Assembly (NCBI GenBank): GCA_947505055.1
Contig: CANNLO010000189.1
Location: 1-8,766 of the forward strand
DNA length: 8,766 bases
From: Methylococcaceae bacterium
GTDB taxonomy: Bacteria; Pseudomonadota; Gammaproteobacteria; Methylococcales; Methylomonadaceae
Direction of reading: 5' to 3'
This document shows, one piece after another, positions 1 to 7,315 of the stretch (positions are counted from its first letter, which is position 1; each line of letters opens with the position of its first letter). The notes beneath the pieces were generated by a model. That model ran no database searches. It saw nothing but the letters and a program-made list of their open reading frames with translations, and was not told where the DNA came from. The translations under genes were made by a program, and so were the position numbers.

Positions 1-513
1 AAAGCCCAGGGTATGTGGTTGTGTGGTGAATTTAGAAAGAAACATAAGGTATTTGCTGCGACGGGGATTTTATTCAACCATGAATCACACCTGCGAACAC
101 CTAACTTTCTTTCAGCAAAGATTATTAAGGTGGCGCTTAGGATTTCAAAGGGATCTAATGAAAAGCTAGAGGTTGGTAATTTATCAGGGCGTGTTGATTG
201 GGGTTATGCGAAAGATTATGTTCTTGCCTTTCAAAAAATATTGGCCGCAGAAACTCCAGGCGATTTTATCGTGGCAACAGGTGAGTCACATACGGTTCAA
301 GAGTTCATTGATATAGTGTTCAATTACTTTAATCTAAACCCTAGTAAGTATGTTGTAGAAAATAAAAATATTCTGACCAGAAAGCCGCTTGTTAAAATTG
401 GCAATGCCAGTAAACTACGCACTTTAACTGGATGGAAACCATCATTGGACTATCCTAGTTTCGTCATTCAGCTTGTCAAAGATCATCAGGTATCAGGCTT
501 TCAAAGTGATTAA
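1..513 (+). CDS. GDP-mannose 4,6-dehydratase-like SDR enzyme, C-terminal part (5' end outside window)
   Basis: The frame is open from base 1, so the gene starts upstream; 170 residues are visible. The family converts a nucleotide hexose, classically GDP-D-mannose, to the 4-keto-6-deoxy sugar with bound NADP in the cytoplasm. Without gaps, the first visible residue (Lys) aligns with the Lys of the YxxxK motif in the second dehydratase at 7316-8263, so the Rossmann half and most of the active site are missing here. GMD-type signatures follow: TGILFNHES (residues 21-29), DWGYAKDYV (from residue 66), DFIVATGE, and a terminal TGWKP. Identity to the second copy looks like roughly a third or a little more by eye, so these are old paralogues. 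The Arg usually found before DWG in GMD is Val here. The exact nucleotide-sugar substrate is uncertain. The 3' end overlaps the next gene. Confidence 0.85.
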   Translation, partial: KAQGMWLCGEFRKKHKVFAATGILFNHESHLRTPNFLSAKIIKVALRISKGSNEKLEVGNLSGRVDWGYAKDYVLAFQKILAAETPGDFIVATGESHTVQEFIDIVFNYFNLNPSKYVVENKNILTRKPLVKIGNASKLRTLTGWKPSLDYPSFVIQLVKDHQVSGFQSD

Positions 514-1642
514 TAAATTTTATAAACAAACCCTACTGCCACGCTTATGCTTTGTTCCTTACTTTGTAGCCAGAATTATTCTTTCGGTTATTTCAGCATT
601 GAACTGGTTGGCTGGTTCACGCCGTAAATGTGGAGCAGACTCCCACCTTTGCATAGAAGCCGGCGTAAGAGGCTGGGAATCCATCGAATTTAAAGAGCTT
701 TATCAATCTGCCTGCGAATACTTGCCTCCTGAAAATGTCCATCGATTAATATTGCAACCAGATCAAAGTTATCTGAGGCAAATTGCTGATCTTTTGCGGT
801 CAGCGCCCATAACACATTATCTTTATGACCCGCGGACTGACAATTCAGGGATAGTGCTATGGCGTGCCTTATGGCAAAGCCTTCGGGTGGCCATACTGTT
901 GAACAAACACGGAGTTGTACCTATCGTATTACTAACGGACCTTGCAGTTAGAGCTTGGCGAACACAAGCTGCGGTAGTATCCGCACGCAACGGTTTGGTG
1001 GTTTGCTTTATGGCACCAACGCGTGTTGGTCCAATTTTCCCACATCGCCGTTTGCTTGGCCCAAGTCTTATGCCATTTTCAGTGCAGACGTTGCGGATGC
1101 TCAATGGGCTTATTAGTCAACGGAAAAAAAATATACCGCCAATAGCACTTTTTACTGGCTCTTTATATGAACCGAGGGCCACTAGGTTGGAGCAGATTCG
1201 GACTGGCCTAGCAGCATTAGGTTTTTTATTTGAAGTCAAAGGTCGACCAATGGGCTCTAAGAGGGTAACTGATGCAGAGTATTGGGAAAGGTTATGCCAT
1301 GCAGAAATAATACTGACAACGGCTGATCAAGTGCTGCAAAATGTGGCTGATTGGCATCATATACCTCACCTTATTTATCGCTACATAGAAGTCCTTGCGA
1401 GCGGTTCTTTGCTTATTGCTCAGGATGTACCGAGCGTCCGTCGCTACTTTACCCCAGGCGTTCATTTTATTGCATTTGACTCTCCTCAAAAGGCTGTTGA
1501 AGTTATTTCTCATTATCTGGTAAATGAATCAGAAAGACTATTAATTGCTAGGCAAGGAAAGGAACGTGCTGATGCGTTAATTTTATCTAGATCGTTTTGG
1601 GTGTCTATAGACTCTGTATTATCATCTAACTCCCTGCTTTAA
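506..1642 (+). CDS. glycosyltransferase with C-terminal Glyco_trans_1_2-like domain
   Basis: Probably a cytoplasmic or membrane-associated sugar transferase. The C-terminal part (about residues 290-365) reads like the GT-B nucleotide-sugar domain of the Glyco_trans_1_2 family: YRYIEVLASGSLLIA with a candidate catalytic or UDP-binding Glu295, then a PSVRRYFTPGVHF stretch and an end containing ERLLIARQGKERA. The N-terminal half is not recognisable to me. Residues 14-36 are strongly hydrophobic apart from Arg23, which may tether the protein to the membrane. I chose GTG at 506: it overlaps the upstream stop by 8 nt and has CAGG 8 nt upstream. The frame also allows a TTG at 473 (11 residues longer, 389 aa), but that has no ribosome-binding site and would overlap the upstream gene by 41 nt. 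Donor and acceptor cannot be deduced. The family call is moderate and the coding call is firm. Confidence 0.75.
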   Translation: MINKFYKQTLLPRLCFVPYFVARIILSVISALNWLAGSRRKCGADSHLCIEAGVRGWESIEFKELYQSACEYLPPENVHRLILQPDQSYLRQIADLLRSAPITHYLYDPRTDNSGIVLWRALWQSLRVAILLNKHGVVPIVLLTDLAVRAWRTQAAVVSARNGLVVCFMAPTRVGPIFPHRRLLGPSLMPFSVQTLRMLNGLISQRKKNIPPIALFTGSLYEPRATRLEQIRTGLAALGFLFEVKGRPMGSKRVTDAEYWERLCHAEIILTTADQVLQNVADWHHIPHLIYRYIEVLASGSLLIAQDVPSVRRYFTPGVHFIAFDSPQKAVEVISHYLVNESERLLIARQGKERADALILSRSFWVSIDSVLSSNSLL

Positions 1643-1713
1643 ATGTAATTTCAGAAACAGGTAATAAAATTTGACGTACCAATTAATAAGTTTGAATTAA
1701 AGTGAGCGTAAGT

Positions 1714-3261
1714 ATGACGAATAAAATATCACCAGAGGAGTTAGCTTTAACTGATGCTGGTAAAAATAGACTATTGATCTCCTTTGCCCCCTTCGCTACT
1801 TGGTCTCCTCATTTTGAAACTGAATTAGAAATTATTCAGAATCATTTAGATTGCGGGGGCAAGGCCCTTATTTTATCTTGTGGCGGCAACCTCAAAATAT
1901 GTGAGCCCAACCCGAAGCATGAGTTACTTCTTTGTGCTGTGTGTAAGAGCCGTTTTCAATCAGGTGTGCGCTGGCTTAATGGTATCGAGGTGCGGCAGAA
2001 TGTCTTTTATAGTTTGACGAATGAGCAAAAGTTTATTATTCATGAGTTGTCCAGTCGCACGTGGCGTTCATTCGATGAGTTGCGTTCTTTTATGATTGAG
2101 GGGGCAGATGTTGGGTTGTCTGCTGCGAGTTCTATAATTTCATTTCTCAGGGAGCCTGAGCCAGATATTGAGCTTTATCAAGATATTGTAAAAAAACACG
2201 TTGAGACAGCGGTGACAGTGTTTTTTTCTATTAAAAATCAATTAATTAAATACAATCCCGATAGCTTATTGATATTTAACGGGCGATTCTCATCTTTACG
2301 GCCTGCTTTGCGAGCTGCACAGTTGCTTGGAAAGGATTGTGATGTTCATGAACGTGCGAGTGATATTGATAAATATAGCGTTTTTAAAAATACATATCCG
2401 CATAACTTACGAGCGATTAAAGAGCAGATGCAGGATGTCTATTTTAAGTCAACACTTAACGATTATGAAAAGCGGAAGTTGGCCTTGAACTGGTTTGAAG
2501 AGAGGCGAAAGGGGGTGGATCAAGCATGGCCTTCATTAATAAAGCATCAGCAATTGAATTTGCTCCCAGATTTTTTCACTTCCGATAAAATTAATGTCGT
2601 TATATTTATTTCATCCGATGATGAGTATATGGCTTGTGCTGAGTGGGACAATCCCTATTATCTGGATCAAAACAAAGCAATCGCATCTTTGATGGACGAT
2701 ATTGGGGATGATACACGCATCAGAGTTTTTGTTCGTGTACATCCTATTCTAAAGGGTGTGAAAAACACACAAACTAAAAATATCAATATGCTGGCAGAAA
2801 AATATAAAAGTATTCATATTATTCCTGCCGAGTCACTTGTTCACTCATATTCTTTAATCGATGCTGCAGATGTTGTAATTACATATGGATCTACCGTTGG
2901 GATTGAGGCTTCCTATGCCGGCAAGTTGTCCATTTTGATGGGGCGTGCTTTGTATGATAGCTTAGGCGTTTGTGTCTGTCCAAAGTCTCATGGTGAGTTG
3001 GTGGTGATATTAAGGGATATTGCCTCTGGTGAAACTTACTCTTTACCTAGCGAACGTGAATTTGGCTTGGTTAAGTTTGGATTATTTAATCGTTTGTGGG
3101 GGGAATCATTTAATTATTTAGATCCTACTGGATTGTACTCAGCACAAATGATCAGAAATGGAAAGATTACTAATATTAAAGCCAATTTTGGTATTCGATT
3201 GATATATAAAATTAGTAACATTTTATATGCGTCGCTTAACAAGCTTAGGGGGAAAAAATGA
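1714..3261 (+). CDS. capsule-type polysaccharide biosynthesis protein (KpsC/KpsS-like, putative transferase)
   Basis: A 515-residue protein. The C-terminal half resembles the capsule synthesis family (Pfam Capsule_synth, which includes the Kdo transferases KpsC and KpsS): VRVHP at 340-344, YGSTVGIEA at 391-399 and GRALYDSLG at 410-418, in the order expected for a GT-B donor site. The N-terminal half carries a four-Cys pattern (C56, C63, C74, C77; spacing x6, x10, x2) next to an NPKH motif, suggesting a metal-binding knuckle. The last 25 residues are basic and amphipathic. ATG 1714 is chosen; a GTG at 1702 in the same frame would add four residues, and neither has a strong ribosome-binding site. 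A 71-nt gap precedes the gene, and its stop overlaps the next gene as ATGA. The substrate need not be Kdo; transfer to a polysaccharide or lipid acceptor is an inference. Confidence 0.78.
   Translation: MTNKISPEELALTDAGKNRLLISFAPFATWSPHFETELEIIQNHLDCGGKALILSCGGNLKICEPNPKHELLLCAVCKSRFQSGVRWLNGIEVRQNVFYSLTNEQKFIIHELSSRTWRSFDELRSFMIEGADVGLSAASSIISFLREPEPDIELYQDIVKKHVETAVTVFFSIKNQLIKYNPDSLLIFNGRFSSLRPALRAAQLLGKDCDVHERASDIDKYSVFKNTYPHNLRAIKEQMQDVYFKSTLNDYEKRKLALNWFEERRKGVDQAWPSLIKHQQLNLLPDFFTSDKINVVIFISSDDEYMACAEWDNPYYLDQNKAIASLMDDIGDDTRIRVFVRVHPILKGVKNTQTKNINMLAEKYKSIHIIPAESLVHSYSLIDAADVVITYGSTVGIEASYAGKLSILMGRALYDSLGVCVCPKSHGELVVILRDIASGETYSLPSEREFGLVKFGLFNRLWGESFNYLDPTGLYSAQMIRNGKITNIKANFGIRLIYKISNILYASLNKLRGKK
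3247..3252 (+). promoter_or_regulatory. ribosome-binding site of the UDP-glucuronate decarboxylase gene
   Basis: AGGGGG lies inside the end of the upstream gene, 5 nt before ATG 3258 and 8 nt before the adjacent in-frame ATG 3261. The spacing suits the second ATG slightly better, so the mature start may be MKKILVTGG rather than MMKK. Confidence 0.6.
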
Positions 3262-4199
3262 TGAAAAAAATCCTAGTTACTGGTGGTGCTGGCTTCCTAG
3301 GTTCACATCTTTGCGACCGACTCATCAAAGATGGAGATGATGTTTTATGCGTGGATAATTTTTTTACTGGTAACAAAGCTAATATTTCGCACTTATTGAC
3401 TCATCCTAACTTTGAAATGTTACGTCACGACGTTACCTTTCCTCTATATGTTGAAGTAGATCAAATATTTAACTTAGCTTGCCCAGCCTCGCCAGTGCAT
3501 TACCAGTATGATCCAGTACAAACTACTAAAACAAGCGTGCATGGTGCAATTAATATGCTAGGTCTCGCTAAACGAGTGAAGGCTCGTATTCTTCAGGCAT
3601 CCACTTCCGAGGTCTACGGTGACCCCTTAGTTCATCCTCAACCAGAAAGCTATTGGGGTCACGTGAATACCATCGGCCCTCGTTCTTGTTATGATGAAGG
3701 CAAGCGTTGTGCTGAAACGCTGTTTTTTGACTATCACCGTCAGCATAATTTGGATATTAAAGTGGTGCGTATATTTAATACTTATGGTCCGCGCATGCAT
3801 CCAAATGACGGCAGGGTTGTGTCAAACTTCATCGTTCAAGCGCTCAAAGGTGAAGACATTACTATCTACGGTGACGGTAGCCAGACTCGTAGTTTTTGTT
3901 ATGTGGACGACTTGATTGAAGGTTTTGTGCGAATGATGGATACAGAAGCGGGTATTACTGGCCCAATCAACTTAGGCAATCCCAATGAATTTTCTATGCT
4001 GGAATTAGCGGAGAAAGTATTGAAACACATTGGTGGAAATTCAAAATTGGTATTCCATCCTCTGCCCACTGATGACCCTAAACAGCGTCAACCGGATATT
4101 ACATTGGCTAAGGATAAATTGGCTTGGGAGCCCAAGGTGCAATTAGATGATGGGTTGAAAGAAACGATTGGTTATTTTAGGAAGTTACTCAGTGCCTGA
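3258..4199 (+). CDS. uxs: UDP-glucuronate decarboxylase (UDP-xylose synthase)
   Basis: A cytoplasmic NAD-dependent extended SDR enzyme that oxidises UDP-glucuronate at C4, decarboxylates it and re-reduces the ketone to give UDP-xylose. The full length (313 aa) matches bacterial UXS. Seen in order: GGAGFLG nucleotide-binding loop at 9-15, acidic D33 ending strand two (NAD preference), RHDVTFPL at 56-63, [16 protein letters not shown] at 72-87, STSEVYGDP at 115-123, and [11 protein letters not shown] at 140-150 with catalytic Tyr145 and Lys149. [19 protein letters not shown] and [10 protein letters not shown] follow. This combination is diagnostic of UXS and separates it from dTDP-glucose dehydratases and UDP-glucose epimerases. 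ATG 3258 overlaps the upstream TGA, implying translational coupling; ATG 3261 is an equally good start. The gene suggests that xylose, or a sugar made from UDP-xylose, is in the glycan. Confidence 0.95.
   Translation: MMKKILVTGGAGFLGSHLCDRLIKDGDDVLCVDNFFTGNKANISHLLTHPNFEMLRHDVTFPLYVEVDQIFNLACPASPVHYQYDPVQTTKTSVHGAINMLGLAKRVKARILQASTSEVYGDPLVHPQPESYWGHVNTIGPRSCYDEGKRCAETLFFDYHRQHNLDIKVVRIFNTYGPRMHPNDGRVVSNFIVQALKGEDITIYGDGSQTRSFCYVDDLIEGFVRMMDTEAGITGPINLGNPNEFSMLELAEKVLKHIGGNSKLVFHPLPTDDPKQRQPDITLAKDKLAWEPKVQLDDGLKETIGYFRKLLSA
4179..4184 (+). promoter_or_regulatory. ribosome-binding site that fixes the GTG 4192 start
   Basis: AGGAAG ends 7 nt before GTG 4192, an ideal spacing. It argues against the longer in-frame TTG start at 4168, which lies upstream of this site. 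Confidence 0.65.
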
Positions 4200-5112
4200 C
4201 TTTCAACTCACAACACCCGTCGCCTTTATTATCTTTAACCGACCTGACACCACCGAGCGGGTGTTTGCTGAAATAGCCAAGGCGAAACCACCTAAATTAT
4301 TGGTGGTAGCCGATGGCGCTAGAATTAACCGAGAAGGTGAGGCTGCGAAAGTTGCTGCTACTCGTGCGATTATTAATCGCGTAGACTGGCCATGCGAAGT
4401 ATTGACCAATTTTTCAGAAATTAACTTAGGTTGTAAGCGACGGGTTTCAAGCGGGTTGGATTGGGTGTTTGAGCAAGTAGAGGAGGCAATTATTTTAGAA
4501 GATGATTGTTTACCGCACCCGACATTTTTTAGGTTTTGCCAAGAGTTATTAGAAAAGTATCGAGATGATCAGCGTGTAAGTATGATCAGTGGCGACAACT
4601 TTCAGTTTGGACATCGCTTGAATGACGATAGCTATTATTTTTCTAACTTCAATCATATTTGGGGCTGGGCAAGCTGGCGCAGTCGTTGGCAACATGATTA
4701 CGATGTGAATTTGAAGCATTGGCCAAAGATTCGCGATGAAGGACGAGTAGCAGATTGTGCTGGTACAAAAGCCGAACAAGATTCATTAATTGATACTTTT
4801 GAAAAAGTGCATCAAGGTAAAATTGATACTTGGGATTATCAGTGGAATTTTGGTAGTCGGCTCAATGGTCGGATTGCCGTAGTGCCGAATGTGAATCTAA
4901 TTTCCAACATCGGGTTTGGGGCGGGAGCAACGCATACCACCGGCGGCAGTGTATTGGCTGATATGAATGTCGAGGAGATGTGGTTTCCGCTCAAGCATCC
5001 GGTAGCAGTTTTTGCGAGTTTGGGCTTGGACGCAAGATATTTTAATAAATTTATAGCCATAACTTTTTACCGTAGCGTGAGAGCGAAGTTGGTTAATTTA
5101 ATTCGCGGATAG
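4192..5112 (+). CDS. GT-A-type glycosyltransferase ('hemolytic protein HlpA-like' family)
   Basis: A 306-residue soluble protein with the look of a nucleotide-diphospho-sugar transferase. The N-terminus has [11 protein letters not shown], a beta strand and loop typical of this family. [10 protein letters not shown] follows, and then LEDDC with E103-D104-D105 in the position of the GT-A metal-binding acidic motif. [12 protein letters not shown] is a strongly conserved family block, and a WDYQWNF stretch follows. Databases often label such proteins 'hemolytic protein HlpA-like'; I see no haemolysin feature, and a sugar-transfer role fits the neighbours better. The GTG at 4192 is chosen because AGGAAG sits 7 nt upstream; it gives an 8-nt overlap with the decarboxylase gene. 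A TTG at 4168 would add eight residues without an identifiable binding site. Donor and acceptor are unknown. Confidence 0.8.
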   Translation: MPDFQLTTPVAFIIFNRPDTTERVFAEIAKAKPPKLLVVADGARINREGEAAKVAATRAIINRVDWPCEVLTNFSEINLGCKRRVSSGLDWVFEQVEEAIILEDDCLPHPTFFRFCQELLEKYRDDQRVSMISGDNFQFGHRLNDDSYYFSNFNHIWGWASWRSRWQHDYDVNLKHWPKIRDEGRVADCAGTKAEQDSLIDTFEKVHQGKIDTWDYQWNFGSRLNGRIAVVPNVNLISNIGFGAGATHTTGGSVLADMNVEEMWFPLKHPVAVFASLGLDARYFNKFIAITFYRSVRAKLVNLIRG

Positions 5113-5124
5113 GAATGAAATCAG

Positions 5125-6000
5125 ATGGTGAATAAGAGTAAGGAACAATTACAGGTGAGTGAGACTTCCATTTGGGGTTATGTGATACCCAATAACTGGC
5201 TGTCGCCAGTTGAGGTAGAATACTTAAAAAACTTACCAGAAAATTTACCTTCTATGGATTGGGTGTGCGACGAATTAGATCGCATTTGGAAGGATATGAA
5301 ACTGGATAATCATATCGCCTTGCGTCAGCAGCCTATTGGAGCATATTACGGCCATCCGGTTTGGTTAATGAATGGTCTATTTTCAGTGTGTGATCCCATT
5401 TCCTTTTCGCATCGCGTTGCGATTGCAAAATATCTAGGTGATAGTGGCGTGAAGTTGGTCGCAGATTATGGTGGCGGTTTTGGGCAATTGGCTCTTTGTA
5501 TTGCTACGGAAATTCAAGATGCCGAAATTTATATTGTTGAGCCTTATCCCTCAAAGGTTGGAATTGAGCGTTTGCGCGGAGAAACGAGAATAAAAATCGT
5601 GTCGAATCTGACTGTGGATAAATATGAGGCGATTGTTGCTCAAGATGTGCTGGAGCATGTAGAAGATCCAATTCAATTGGCGTATGAGATTGCAAGCTCT
5701 ATTCGAATCGTTGGAAAAGTGATTTTTGCAAACTGCTTTTTCCCTGTTATTCAAAGCCACCTGCCTTCGACTTTTCATCTTAGACATACATTTCCCTATG
5801 TAATGAAATCGCTTGGATTACGCTTTGTTGGTACTTTAAATGGGGCTGAACATGCCCAAATATTTGAACGTGTTGGAGTGCTGAGTTTGCCGAAAGCGCG
5901 TAAGGCAGAAGCAATATCAAAATTAATTGGACCACTGCTGAATCAAGGAAGCAAGCTGTTCGCGACTGTCAAATCAAGTGTAAAGTTGCTTGTTAAGTAA
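5125..6000 (+). CDS. class I SAM-dependent methyltransferase, probably sugar O-methyltransferase
   Basis: A 291-residue protein. After an N-terminal segment of about 110 residues rich in Trp and Leu comes a class I fold. Motif I is DYGGGFG at 114-120, which binds SAM. An acidic residue ends strand two (E139, in VEPYP), and AQDVLEHVEDP (from A172) supplies the motif after strand four. The GGGFG loop and the preceding IGAYYGHPVW stretch recall the putative sugar O-methyltransferases found in surface-polysaccharide clusters, though I am not certain of that subfamily. The C-terminal tail (about 250-291) is basic and hydrophobic, possibly amphipathic. The gene starts 12 nt after the upstream stop; AGGA at 5111-5114 overlaps that stop and is 10 nt from ATG 5125. 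It probably methylates a sugar hydroxyl on the nucleotide sugar or growing chain; a chain-end cap is possible but unproven. Confidence 0.8.
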   Translation: MVNKSKEQLQVSETSIWGYVIPNNWLSPVEVEYLKNLPENLPSMDWVCDELDRIWKDMKLDNHIALRQQPIGAYYGHPVWLMNGLFSVCDPISFSHRVAIAKYLGDSGVKLVADYGGGFGQLALCIATEIQDAEIYIVEPYPSKVGIERLRGETRIKIVSNLTVDKYEAIVAQDVLEHVEDPIQLAYEIASSIRIVGKVIFANCFFPVIQSHLPSTFHLRHTFPYVMKSLGLRFVGTLNGAEHAQIFERVGVLSLPKARKAEAISKLIGPLLNQGSKLFATVKSSVKLLVK

Positions 6001-6015
6001 AAATATTCTCATTCA

Positions 6016-6020
6016 CGGAG
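6016..6020 (+). promoter_or_regulatory. ribosome-binding site supporting a TTG start at 6028
   Basis: CGGAG ends 7 nt before TTG 6028. The TTG opens directly into KTLFISTSDIVGGAA, the expected first strand of a GT4 enzyme, and no ATG lies near in this frame. This makes a rare TTG start credible. Confidence 0.65.
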
Positions 6021-6027
6021 TAATCGG

Positions 6028-7302
6028 TTGAAAACACTATTCATTAGTACTTCAGATATTGTTGGCGGCGCAGCTAGGGCTACATATTGGTTAGCAAAAG
6101 GTCTGCGCAGTATTGGGCAGGATTTATCTATGTGTGTTCAGCAAAAATCTGGCGATTTCCCCTGGGTTTGGAAAACAAAGAAAAACAAATTTGGTGCTTT
6201 TTCTGATTTGATTAGGCCGGAATTAGATACTTTCCCTTTGAGATATTATGCAAACAGAAAGCGTGTGCAATGGAGTCTTAATCTCCTGCCAAATTCTAAA
6301 TTGACCTCAGCTATTAATGCATTAAACCCTGACATCATCAACCTTCATTGGGTTGGTGGTGGGTTCTTGCCGATTTCTCAATTTCGTCATCTTAATGCCC
6401 CGATAGTGTGGTCGCTTTATGATATGTGGTCGTTCACTGGTGGATGCCACTATGACGATTCATGTGGGAAATTTGTTGATTCATGTGGAAGCTGCCCCCA
6501 ACTTGATTCACATCTAGGGGATGTAAGTAGCTATATTCATGGAAAAAAAGCTAAGCATTGGCAAGATATCCCCATGACGATTGTTGCCCCTTCAGCATGG
6601 TTGGCAGGCGAAGCGAAGCGCAGTAGTTTGTTTCGAAATTTGCGTGTAGAGGTGATACCGCATGGTACTGATCTAAATTTGTTTAAGCCAATTGATAAAG
6701 ACTGTGCAAAAGAAATTTTAGGACTTCAGAAAAATAGGCGTTACGTGCTTTTCGGTGCAATGGGCGGTACAAGTGATGCACGTAAAGGTTACCAATATCT
6801 TGAGCCGGCATTAAAGCGTTTAGCTGCAATGCCTGGTTTTGAGGATTTAACTTTGCTAGTGTTTGGCGCAAATGAGCCACCCAATCCACCAAAGTTAGGT
6901 TTCCCAATTCACTATGTGGGGCGATTACATGATGATGTGAGCTTGGCTGTACTTTATTCCGCAGCGGATGTAACCGTGACGCCGTCTATGCAAGAAGCCT
7001 TTGGCATGACGGCAAGTGAGTCAATGGCTTGCGGTACGCCCGTTGTTGCGTTTGGAGCATCGGGTCCGTTAGACGTGATTGATCACCAAGTTAATGGTTA
7101 TCTTGCAACGCCTTATGAAGTAGAAGATTTAGCCAATGGAATATCTTGGGTTCTGGATCGCTCTCGTTCGAAAAGTCTTGCGTTCGAGTCACGCAAAAAA
7201 TGTGAAAGTAAATTCGAGTTAAGTAGTGTGGCGAGACAGTACGCTAACCTTTACGAAGAGTTAATTGAGAATAATAAGCGTTACAAACATGTCAATAATT
7301 AA
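6028..7302 (+). CDS. GT4-family glycosyltransferase (WcaC-like)
   Basis: A full-length (424 aa) retaining GT-B transferase. The N-terminal acceptor domain opens with a TLFISTSDIVGGAARA strand and Gly-rich loop. INLHWVGGG and a SLYDMWSFTGGCHYD block follow, the latter characteristic of transferases resembling colanic-acid WcaC. Four Cys (C140, C146, C153, C156; spacing x5, x6, x2) end in CGSCPQL. The C-terminal donor domain has VIPHGTDLNLF, a DARKGY segment in place of the usual sugar-nucleotide loop, and EAFGMTASE with the E-x7-E pair at E323 and E331, then MACGTPVVAF. These support a nucleotide-sugar donor, but which one is unknown. It starts at TTG 6028 with CGGAG 7 nt upstream, 27 nt after the methyltransferase gene. 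It is likely cytoplasmic, on the inner membrane face. Confidence 0.88.
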   Translation: MKTLFISTSDIVGGAARATYWLAKGLRSIGQDLSMCVQQKSGDFPWVWKTKKNKFGAFSDLIRPELDTFPLRYYANRKRVQWSLNLLPNSKLTSAINALNPDIINLHWVGGGFLPISQFRHLNAPIVWSLYDMWSFTGGCHYDDSCGKFVDSCGSCPQLDSHLGDVSSYIHGKKAKHWQDIPMTIVAPSAWLAGEAKRSSLFRNLRVEVIPHGTDLNLFKPIDKDCAKEILGLQKNRRYVLFGAMGGTSDARKGYQYLEPALKRLAAMPGFEDLTLLVFGANEPPNPPKLGFPIHYVGRLHDDVSLAVLYSAADVTVTPSMQEAFGMTASESMACGTPVVAFGASGPLDVIDHQVNGYLATPYEVEDLANGISWVLDRSRSKSLAFESRKKCESKFELSSVARQYANLYEELIENNKRYKHVNN

Positions 7303-7315
7303 TTGTAGAAATTGC

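Noticed and set aside
823..1104. Minus-strand open frame of 93 codons, plus similar minus-strand frames at 1292-1513, 4203-4409, 4549-4779, 4839-5060, 5504-5695, 5551-5787, 6683-6907 and 7852-8091
   Set aside because: Each lies wholly inside a well-supported + strand gene, has low-complexity or unfamiliar protein sequence, and shows no domain or ribosome-binding site.
3691..3915. Plus-strand 74-codon frame inside the decarboxylase gene
   Set aside because: It is out of frame with a strongly conserved enzyme and has no recognisable content; it is a shadow frame.
7265..7315. Longer N-terminus for the second dehydratase from TTG 7265
   Set aside because: It overlaps the GT4 gene by 38 nt, lacks a ribosome-binding site, and adds residues before the point where the family normally begins.
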